A DNA stretch of 5,684 bases from Desulfobacteraceae bacterium. Lineage in GTDB: Bacteria; Desulfobacterota; Desulfobacteria; Desulfobacterales; Desulfobacteraceae. Below, piece after piece: positions 1 to 5,684 of the stretch. The notes under the pieces were generated by a model. The model made no database searches, was not told where the DNA came from, and saw only the letters and a list, made by a program, of their open reading frames with translations. Numbering within the stretch: position 1 is the stretch's first letter; each line of letters starts with the position of its first letter. A program made the translations under genes and the position numbers. The stretch lies in the NCBI GenBank assembly GCA_024225895.1, contig JAAEMC010000948.1, positions 1 through 5,684 of the forward strand. The letters run 5' to 3'.

Positions 1-790
1 CACAAAGGCGATTACCACTCCGAGTGCCTCATTGTCATTTTCAAACGCCTGATAGACTGCAAACATCATGGCAGTATTCAAAAAAAAGGAGACAAAAGCA
101 TCCTTGTGCCGCCCGCAATATAAATATCCGCCCCCAGGCACAATACTCAGCACCCCGGCAAGCTCAGGGCTCTTTTGGGGAGCATTTTGGGCCTTTCCCA
201 CCTGGCGCAGCAACGAGTGTTTTTCAAATTCATCTGCATTTTTCTCTGAAATTTTTTCAAGGTGTGTTTGTGCCGTCTTTAAAGCGTCCGGCTCATTATT
301 TTTTGCTGCCATAAGGTGTATTTTTGCAAGGCGGTAATGAATCTTATCTTTGATTTTTTGATCGGTTGTCAGCTTCAGATAATTTTGAAGTGAGACCTGG
401 GCATAACCGGGGTTTTTAAGGTTAACAAAGGCATCTGCCTGATAGAAAACAGCTTCTACTGTCATTGCATCATCCTTGTCCCGGGCAATGACTTCATTAA
501 ATATTTTCGCTGCGTCATAAAATTGGCCCATCTGGTAAAGACAGACCCCGATTTTATACCTTGATATATAGATCCTGGCATCTGTAGGAAAAAAATAATT
601 GAACCGCTTAAATTCCACTACTGCTGTTTCATAGTCCTTCTTATCAAGCAGGGCGTCTGCATATTCAAGCTGCATATCAGCAGAGATAACCAGGCTGGCA
701 ACATTTTTATCAGCACCATTGGCAAAAGGTACAGGCACTGCCCAAAAAAAAAACAAATACAAAAAGATATGGCATTAAGGATTTATTCAT
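1..790 (-). CDS. Exported TPR-type protein with hydrophobic C-terminal region; partial, apparent frameshift in the signal peptide
   Basis: Not named; I read this as a periplasmic or envelope-anchored helical-repeat protein. An open frame of 246 codons runs from 738 to the left edge without a stop, so the C-terminus is missing. Counting from codon 738, residues 24-50, 59-88 and about 95-123 look like TPR helix pairs (e.g. YKIGVCLYQMGQFYDAAKIF). Residues 191-246 change character: a P-G-G-G-Y-L-Y-C-G-R turn (201-210) followed by hydrophobic stretches suggests membrane association. The upstream part of this frame reads as a hydrophobic segment ending PVPFA-NG, like a signal peptidase site, but a stop at 775-777 leaves only TTG (762, 756) or GTG (738) starts. 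The best ATG, at 790 (reading MNKSL, overlapping the YidD-like stop by 8 bp), or at 775, is in another frame. Deleting one T from the ten-T run at 744-753 joins both into a complete signal peptide. The coding frame is well supported; the start and intactness are uncertain. Function is unknown. Position suggests envelope or secretion assembly. Confidence 0.78.
744..753 (-). repeat. Ten-base poly-T (coding strand) homopolymer in the signal-peptide codons
   Basis: Ten consecutive A on the plus strand, flanked by C on both sides, give G-T10-GGG on the coding strand. It lies exactly between the ATG-initiated frame (790/775) and the long TPR frame (738 onward). Nine Ts would put the two in one frame. 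Homopolymers of this length are known sites of replication slippage, RNA polymerase slippage and sequencing error; which applies here cannot be told from one sequence. Confidence 0.85.
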
Positions 791-1136
791 TCTTATTTGG
801 ATTGAACCACCAGAAATCATTTATCGATAAAGGATCATGTGTAAATTTCTGTCCGTTTACAACCTTGACAGGAGAGATCTTAAGTTCATCCCGGCCGCAT
901 CGCATCAACCGATCGCAGGTCATAATCCACCCCAAAGCAGGCCCATGTTTTTTAAAGGCCTGGGATGCATATTGTGAACATGAAGGTGTCATAGGGCATC
1001 GATTGCCGTCAATTGCCGATATATGAGTTTGATAAAAATTTATAAAGATATTATCTTCTTTGGCTATCCCATCCAGGGCAAAAACGAAAACAAAGAGAAA
1101 TATTATATAGAAAAAAAGACTATTCCTGGGTGACAC
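783..1136 (-). CDS. Exported YidD-like protein (membrane protein insertion efficiency factor family)
   Basis: The core matches the YidD family: an F-Y-Q-x-x-I-S segment, then C-P-M-T-P-S-C-S-Q-Y-A, then a helix with K-K-H-G and ending D-R-L-M-R-C-G-R. Canonical YidD is a small (roughly 70-90 residue) inner-membrane-associated protein linked to YidC/Sec insertion. This one is 117 residues from a GTG at 1136. It begins with a short polar stretch and a strong hydrophobic segment (SLFFYIIFLFVFVFALDGIA) that looks like a signal peptide or membrane anchor, so the conserved domain probably sits in the periplasm. Cysteines at 47, 53, 74 and 80 (GTG numbering) could form disulfides. The tail of about 37 residues after the last cysteine, with a W-W-F near its end, is beyond the usual family length. 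The GTG is preferred over a TTG at 1151 because GGAGAGG lies 6 nt upstream. The gene overlaps the gspE end by 17 bp and the next gene by about 8 bp, implying translational coupling. Family membership is fairly sure; the role is unknown and I would not assume it equals that of canonical YidD. Confidence 0.85.
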   Translation of the reverse strand: MSPRNSLFFYIIFLFVFVFALDGIAKEDNIFINFYQTHISAIDGNRCPMTPSCSQYASQAFKKHGPALGWIMTCDRLMRCGRDELKISPVKVVNGQKFTHDPLSINDFWWFNPNKNE

Positions 1137-2817
1137 GGAGCACCTCTCCAATGGATGTAATCCCCTGTAGGACCTTAGTCATACCGTCCTGGCGCAGGGT
1201 AATCATGCCCTGTCTTAAGGACTCTTCTTTTATCTGATTGGCATCAGATGTTTCCAGAATGATGGATTTTAAATCATCTGTCATGATCATAATTTCAAAT
1301 ATAGCTTCACGACCTGAATATCCGGTATTAAAACATTTGGAGCAGCCTTTGGGCTTAAACACACTTTTACCTATATATTCGTTTCCGGCACCATTCATGG
1401 TTTTGATATCGCCCGGCTTTATAATATATTCTTGTCTGCACCTTTTGCATAGCACCCGGATCAGTCGTTGGGCAACGATGGTGTTTACCGCAGAGGAAAT
1501 CAGGTAAGGTTCTACCCCCAGGTCCACAAGACGTGTAATGGCACCAGCGGAATCATTGGTGTGGAGTGTTGAAAAAACCAAATGACCGGTCAAGGCAGAC
1601 TGGATAGCAATTTCAGCCGTTTCAACGTCCCGGATCTCACCCACCAGGACAATATCTGGGTCCTGCCTCACAATTGATCTCAAGCCCCGGGCAAAGGTTA
1701 CACCGGTCTTGGCATTGACCTGGATCTGGCCAATGCCCTTCAAGTTATATTCCACAGGATCTTCTATGGTAATAATATTCTTATCCGGTGAGTTTATCTC
1801 GGAGAGCCCGGCATAAAGGGTAGTGGTTTTTCCACTGCCTGTGGGGCCTGTAACCAGGACAATACCATTGGTCTGCCGGATAATCTCCTGGATCAATGCT
1901 TGATTTTTTTCTGAAAGGCCAAATTCGCTGAATTCAAGAAAATATCCGGATTTATTCAGCAGCCGCATGACCAGCCGTTCCCCAAAAGAAGTGGGCACTG
2001 TGGAAATACGAATATCAATTTCCTGGTCTCCGATGCGGACCTGCGCCCTTCCATCCTGAGGCACCCTTTTTTCAGCAATGTTCATTTTGGCCATAACCTT
2101 AACTCTTGAAACCAGCGAGGCCTGTATCCCTTTGGGCGGCGTAAGCATTTCATAGAGGATACCGTCAATCCTGTACCTGACCTTAAGCTCATCCTGGAAA
2201 GGTTCAATGTGAATATCACTGGCCCCGGCTTTAACGGCTTGGGAAATCATATGGTTGACCAGGCGGATTACCGGCGCATCACTGGTATCATCCAGCAGAT
2301 CGGCTGTCTTTTCAATGTCCTCAAAAATTATGGACCCATTATCTTCAATATCTTCCACAAGCTGCTGGGCACTGTTTCCTGCCCGATCATAAAAAGTGTT
2401 CAAGGCAGAAAGAATCTGCGCTTTTGGGGCCAATACCAAAGAATAGGTCTCAAGAGACAATAAGCTGGCCACCTCATCCGCAAGATGCAGACAAGTAGGA
2501 TCATGAACTGCAATAACCACAGGCTCATCTGATTTTTTTGCGACCGGTGTAATGCAGTATTTTTTTAAAAAGGATCTTGAGATCTCTATAGTCCAGTCAT
2601 CCCTGGTGTTTTGCAGCCCTAAGGTTTCAACAAACGAAATACCGTATAATTCCCCTAAAGCTGCCAAAATTTCCCTTTCCAGCACAAGCCTTGTATCAAG
2701 AACTGCTTCCATAAGTCCTTTCGGATCTCTCTCACACGCAGCCTTGATTTTGGCAATATTCTCCTTAGAAAGGGATTGGTTCTGTAAAGAGAGAATATGT
2801 AAAAAATCGTCAATCAT
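1120..2817 (-). CDS. gspE: Type II secretion system assembly ATPase GspE
   Basis: This is the cytoplasmic hexameric ATPase that powers pseudopilus assembly, docked on GspL at the inner membrane. At 565 residues it is normal to slightly long for the family. Residues about 45-145 form the N-terminal N1E-type domain. The conserved N2E region around 183-290 carries SDIHIEP (200-206) and RYRIDGI (214-220). Walker A is GPTGSGKTT (324-332), the Asp box lies at about 348-368 (IEDPVEY), Walker B is DPDIVLVGEIRD (386-397), and the His box is GHLVFSTLHTNDS (411-423). A four-cysteine zinc motif is present: C457-x2-C460 and C492-x2-C495. All catalytic motifs appear intact. PilB of type IV pili and MshE share this architecture, but adjacency to gspC and gspD makes GspE the better call. 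The ATG at 2817 is preceded in frame by a stop at 2821-2823, so no longer version exists. It has no strong Shine-Dalgarno, and with only 24 bp after gspD it is probably translated by coupling. Confidence 0.97.
   Translation of the reverse strand: MIDDFLHILSLQNQSLSKENIAKIKAACERDPKGLMEAVLDTRLVLEREILAALGELYGISFVETLGLQNTRDDWTIEISRSFLKKYCITPVAKKSDEPVVIAVHDPTCLHLADEVASLLSLETYSLVLAPKAQILSALNTFYDRAGNSAQQLVEDIEDNGSIIFEDIEKTADLLDDTSDAPVIRLVNHMISQAVKAGASDIHIEPFQDELKVRYRIDGILYEMLTPPKGIQASLVSRVKVMAKMNIAEKRVPQDGRAQVRIGDQEIDIRISTVPTSFGERLVMRLLNKSGYFLEFSEFGLSEKNQALIQEIIRQTNGIVLVTGPTGSGKTTTLYAGLSEINSPDKNIITIEDPVEYNLKGIGQIQVNAKTGVTFARGLRSIVRQDPDIVLVGEIRDVETAEIAIQSALTGHLVFSTLHTNDSAGAITRLVDLGVEPYLISSAVNTIVAQRLIRVLCKRCRQEYIIKPGDIKTMNGAGNEYIGKSVFKPKGCSKCFNTGYSGREAIFEIMIMTDDLKSIILETSDANQIKEESLRQGMITLRQDGMTKVLQGITSIGEVLRVTQE
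1143..1149 (-). promoter_or_regulatory. Ribosome binding site for the YidD-like gene, inside gspE
   Basis: GGAGAGG on the coding strand, 6 nt before a GTG at 1136. It favours GTG as the start over the TTG at 1151, which would lie on top of this site. It sits within the last codons of gspE. Confidence 0.6.
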
Positions 2818-2841
2818 TTTTTAATTTCAAATGTCCGGATC

Positions 2842-4794
2842 TTAATTTTTGTTGATCTTATCATAAAGGGGAACCTCTCCCTTTTGTATTTCGTCGTCAA
2901 TTAATTTCTTTTTTTCCTTATAAATATCTTCCGCTTCCAGCGGATTTTTCACCACTCGTGGGGTTAAAAAGACATACAAATTGGTTTTATCCTGGCCTTC
3001 ATCCACACTTTTGAATACAAAACCAAGCAGAGGAATATCCCCGATGCAGGGTGTTTTGTTATCAGTTTTGGTCAGGGTTTCATCAATGAGACCGCCAATG
3101 GCAACCGAATTACCATCCTCAACAATGATTGTGGTTTCAATCTCCCGTTTCAAGGTGGTGGGCCTGTCCGGGCTTGACGTGTTTACTGTATCTAATTTAG
3201 TTACCTGCTGATATACGTTGAGCCTTATCAATCTGTCCTTGCTGATCTGTGGCGTAATTTTCAGGCTGACTCCAACATCCTTGTATTCATACGAGTTATA
3301 AGTTTCAACACCCGATTCTGCAGCCGACCTTGTCTGGAAGGCAACATTCTTGCCAACGGTTATGGAGGCTTCCTCATTTTCAGTGGTTAAAATCTGGGGG
3401 TTGGCAAGAATGTGAACATCCTTATCCGACTGAAAGGCCTGGATAACGGCGCTTATGTCTTTAAACGTCACCCCGCCTATGGTGATGTCCTTACCCAGGA
3501 CACCCACGGAAAACCCCTGGGGAAGTGAACCCGCTTCAACGGTGCCGGTATTGCCATGGCCTGTAGCCCCAGTAGCACCAAATCCGCCGAAATAAGCCTT
3601 TTCATTATTATTAAATCCCTGGGCGGCACTCCATTCTGTTCCCAGGTTAAGGCCGCGGACAACATTAACCTCCATTAACAGGGCTTCAATATAAACCATG
3701 GCCCTTGGGATATCGAGCTTGGCAATAACGCCTTCAAGCACTGGGTAGTCATCCTTTTCCGCCATGATAATAACACTGTTGGTGGATTTGTCTGCTGTAA
3801 TCTTTACAGACTCTGAAAGAATGGGGGCCTTTTTCTGGCCCGGTGCCTTTTTCTCATCTTTGGTGGGAATGGCCTGCAGTACTTTAACAATGTTTTCTGC
3901 AGACGCATGCTCCAGATAGTAGACCCGGATGTTTTCCTCGCCTTTGGGCACTTTTTTATCCAAAATTTCAATCAGATTTTTCACCCGTTCAGTTTCCACC
4001 TTGGATGCCAGAAGAATAACCGCATTGGTTCTTTCATCCGCAACGAACTTGACAGTCAGGTCGCTCCCCGGTTTTGATTTCTTGGTCTTCCTTCGGGCCG
4101 CATATACACTGGAAAGATTCTTCACTATTTTTTTTGCATCCGCATATTGTATCGGGATCACTGATATCGCCTGCCCTATACTCTGGATATCAATGGCTTG
4201 AATGATCCTTAAAAGCCTATCAATACTCGACAATGTTGCCGTGATAATGAGCATGTTGGTATCTCTGTAGGAAAGCACCACGCTTCCTTTGGGCACCAGA
4301 GGTGTAAAAAGATTTTTAAGTTCATCGGACTGGGCATAATTTAAAGGGACAATGCGGGTGACGATCTGATCCTTGAGCATTCCGGGCGCGGAAGGACCTG
4401 TGGCAATCCGGGTATCAACATTGTCCGCCTTGGCCTTGGGAGAGGGAATTATTTTCACAATCTTGCCGGCAGTGACTGTTGAAAAGCCATTGATTTCCAG
4501 TACGGTTTCAAAAACCTTATATGCCTCTTTGATCGAAATTTTGGTGGGAGAAATAATAGTAACATTTCCCTTTACCCTGGGGTCCACAACAAAATTTTTG
4601 TTGGTCAGCTTACTTATAAATTTAATGAACACGTTGATATCCACATTATTGAAATCAATGGCTACAAAGTTTGATTCCGGGCTGACATCATTTTCGGGAT
4701 CCTGGGCAAAACTCTCAAACTCCCATGACATGACAGCCATCTGGAAAACAAATATCCAAAGAATCAACATGACATTTTTTTTATTCCCCAGCAT
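2842..4794 (-). CDS. gspD: Type II secretion system secretin GspD
   Basis: This is the outer-membrane secretin, the multimeric channel through which folded proteins leave the periplasm. The 650 residues show the expected order. A signal peptide covers residues 1-30 (hydrophobic core about 8-22, cleavage near SFA-QD). N0 covers about 43-115 (starts VAIDFNNVDINVFIKFISKL). N1 is about 144-205, N2 about 209-280 and N3 about 287-362. The secretin core runs from about 365 to 613. A glycine-rich stretch at 399-425 is followed by VHILANPQILTTENEEASITVG (459-481). The C-terminal secretin signature is around 561-595 (SVAIGGLI, then GDIPLLGFVF), ending LYVFLTPRVV (606-615). N2 and N3 contain lysine-rich loops (233-244 and 312-325), a variable feature in this family. 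After TPRVV there are only about 35 charged residues, with no obvious S-domain for a PulS-type pilotin. The gene lies between gspC (31 bp gap) and gspE (24 bp gap). PilQ or type III secretins are less likely given the N0-N3 order and the neighbours. Confidence 0.97.
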   Translation of the reverse strand: MLGNKKNVMLILWIFVFQMAVMSWEFESFAQDPENDVSPESNFVAIDFNNVDINVFIKFISKLTNKNFVVDPRVKGNVTIISPTKISIKEAYKVFETVLEINGFSTVTAGKIVKIIPSPKAKADNVDTRIATGPSAPGMLKDQIVTRIVPLNYAQSDELKNLFTPLVPKGSVVLSYRDTNMLIITATLSSIDRLLRIIQAIDIQSIGQAISVIPIQYADAKKIVKNLSSVYAARRKTKKSKPGSDLTVKFVADERTNAVILLASKVETERVKNLIEILDKKVPKGEENIRVYYLEHASAENIVKVLQAIPTKDEKKAPGQKKAPILSESVKITADKSTNSVIIMAEKDDYPVLEGVIAKLDIPRAMVYIEALLMEVNVVRGLNLGTEWSAAQGFNNNEKAYFGGFGATGATGHGNTGTVEAGSLPQGFSVGVLGKDITIGGVTFKDISAVIQAFQSDKDVHILANPQILTTENEEASITVGKNVAFQTRSAAESGVETYNSYEYKDVGVSLKITPQISKDRLIRLNVYQQVTKLDTVNTSSPDRPTTLKREIETTIIVEDGNSVAIGGLIDETLTKTDNKTPCIGDIPLLGFVFKSVDEGQDKTNLYVFLTPRVVKNPLEAEDIYKEKKKLIDDEIQKGEVPLYDKINKN

Positions 4795-4805
4795 TTTATT
4801 TATTT

Positions 4806-4810
4806 CTCCT
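4806..4810 (-). promoter_or_regulatory. Ribosome binding site for gspD
   Basis: AGGAG on the coding strand, 11 nt before the ATG at 4794, in the short gap after gspC. The spacing is longer than ideal, but the match is clear and no better start lies nearby. Confidence 0.55.
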
Positions 4811-4825
4811 GTTCTCAGGTTTATT

Positions 4826-5684
4826 CTACGGGTACGTGGTAATGGTAAACATACCGTTTTTATAGTGATAAATCAGTTCTTTTTTCTCTCCGCGCCTAAT
4901 CAGGGTCACCTTTGCATTACTTGGCTCTTCCAGGCTGGTGTACAATTCCTGGGCATCCTCGGATTTTACAATCGGAGTGCCGTTAATATCTTTTATGATA
5001 TCACCATTTTTCAATCCTATTTTCCTAAAGATAGATTTGGGTTTAATGCCGTAAACCATAAGGCCGTCCGGTTCACCATCACTGAAATATGGGCGTGTCT
5101 TGATCTGATCTTTTAAAGGACCGGAAAAAGATTCTTCCAGCTGGTCGTATTGCACTTCCAATTGTTTCGGTTGCTTGCCCGATCTTTTGGGTGGTCTGGA
5201 AGATTTTTTTTGCGCCTCTATTTCAATTTCAAGGAGTTGGTCCACGCCATTCAAGGTTATAATCACCTTGTTCCTTAAAATTTGTTTTACGGTTGCTCCC
5301 TGGATCACATCGCCCTGTTCATATAAGGATTGCTCTTTTGATTTTTTATCTTCAATAACAGCATACGCCTTTTCAGGGCCGGTGACCGTTCCCCATAACC
5401 GTACATCAAGGCTTGAGGCTTCAACCGGAAGTACCTCTTCAGATTTGCTTTCCTTAGCAGGCAAGATTTTTTGGGCATCATCACCCTTGACCAGAACCTT
5501 GAAAAGGTTGCGGTTGTTTATCTTCGCATAAACATTTTTGTTTTTAACATTTTGCTTACCATTTGATGATTTTGTCTTTCCAGGTGCGGTTGTTCTTGCA
5601 TCAGCAGAAAAAACAATTTTTGTGGCCGTAATTTGTTTATACATAATATCCACACAAAAATAGGCAGCCAGGGTTAAAAGCATA
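4826..5684 (-). CDS. gspC: Type II secretion system inner-membrane clamp protein GspC, probably 5'-partial
   Basis: GspC is an inner-membrane protein that links the GspL/GspM platform to the secretin and contributes to substrate choice. The visible frame gives 285 residues from an ATG at 5683. Residues 1-13 are hydrophobic and look like part of the single membrane helix (MLLTLAAYFCVDIMY). A basic, Asn/Lys-rich linker covers about 30-52. The homology region (HR) begins at about 54 with N-N-R-N-L-F and continues through LDVRLWGTV (92-100), AYAVIED, YEQGDVI (121-127) and ends near 155. A second basic linker with R-P-P-K-R covers about 160-175. A PDZ domain covers about 203-275 (GLMVYGIKPKSIFRKIGLKNGDII; then INGTPI). 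The HR is expected to bind the GspD N0 domain. Family members usually carry a short cytoplasmic segment before the membrane helix, and the ATG sits at the window edge, so the true start is likely upstream. Having a PDZ domain rather than a C-terminal coiled coil matches the more common GspC class. Confidence 0.9.
   Translation of the reverse strand, partial: MLLTLAAYFCVDIMYKQITATKIVFSADARTTAPGKTKSSNGKQNVKNKNVYAKINNRNLFKVLVKGDDAQKILPAKESKSEEVLPVEASSLDVRLWGTVTGPEKAYAVIEDKKSKEQSLYEQGDVIQGATVKQILRNKVIITLNGVDQLLEIEIEAQKKSSRPPKRSGKQPKQLEVQYDQLEESFSGPLKDQIKTRPYFSDGEPDGLMVYGIKPKSIFRKIGLKNGDIIKDINGTPIVKSEDAQELYTSLEEPSNAKVTLIRRGEKKELIYHYKNGMFTITTYP

Noticed and set aside
24..337. Two overlapping plus-strand open frames at the left end
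   Set aside because: Both are antisense to the TPR frame, have no domain character, and overlap each other.
710..790. Short peptide of 21-26 residues ending in a lipobox-like L-G-S-A-C followed by T-F-C-Q-W-C and a stop
   Set aside because: It is the out-of-frame reading past the poly-T tract. The lipobox look is explained by the hydrophobic T-rich codons, and the downstream long frame with TPR character shows where the real protein lies.
1100..1111. TATAAT-like string near the start of the YidD-like gene (coding strand), as an internal promoter
   Set aside because: No matching -35 hexamer sits at suitable distance, and AT-rich hydrophobic codons of the signal segment explain it. The gene overlaps gspE and is better read as co-transcribed.
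4811..4820. Small inverted repeat CCTG-AGAA-CAGG between gspC and gspD as a terminator or regulatory hairpin
   Set aside because: The stem is only 4 bp, with no T-run after it; too weak to act as a terminator.
4373..5116. Long plus-strand open frame of 247 codons opposite gspC/gspD
   Set aside because: It spans the ends of two genes with strong family matches on the other strand, crosses the gap between them and has no recognisable domain. It is an antisense shadow.
1..5684. Mobile elements, CRISPR arrays, tRNA or rRNA genes
   Set aside because: No repeat-spacer pattern, transposase motif, terminal inverted repeats or structured RNA signature was seen; the window is almost fully coding on one strand.

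Overview
All five genes in this window lie on the minus strand and read from right to left. They look like one operon segment for a type II secretion system (T2SS, general secretion pathway). In transcription order they are: gspC (inner-membrane clamp, 5' end at or beyond the right edge), gspD (outer-membrane secretin), gspE (cytoplasmic assembly ATPase), a small exported YidD-like protein, and an exported tetratricopeptide-type protein with a hydrophobic C-terminal region that runs off the left edge. Spacing is tight: about 31 bp, 24 bp, then overlaps of 17 bp and 8 bp. I see no terminator or convincing internal promoter. No gene-free stretch exceeds 300 bp.

The protein style suggests a Gram-negative deltaproteobacterium (Desulfobacterota), plausibly Desulfobacteraceae-like. 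This rests on a secretin and GspC with a PDZ domain, moderate base composition, and a YidD-like/TPR pair next to envelope genes. The assignment is an inference from protein character, not from a marker gene.

GspC, GspD and GspE would link the outer-membrane channel to the cytoplasmic motor. GspC contacts the secretin N0 domain through its homology region, and GspE drives pseudopilus assembly. GspF and the pseudopilins are not in the window; where gspF would often follow gspE, there are two less-expected genes.

The less ordinary part is positions 1-1136. The YidD-like protein keeps the core family motif but has a signal-peptide-like N-terminus, a longer C-terminus and four cysteines. The following TPR gene is out of frame with its best ATG start: a run of ten T (coding strand) sits inside its signal-peptide codons. 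Removing one T gives a textbook signal peptide fused to the long open frame. This is either a homopolymer sequencing error, a phase-variable tract, or a transcriptional slippage site.
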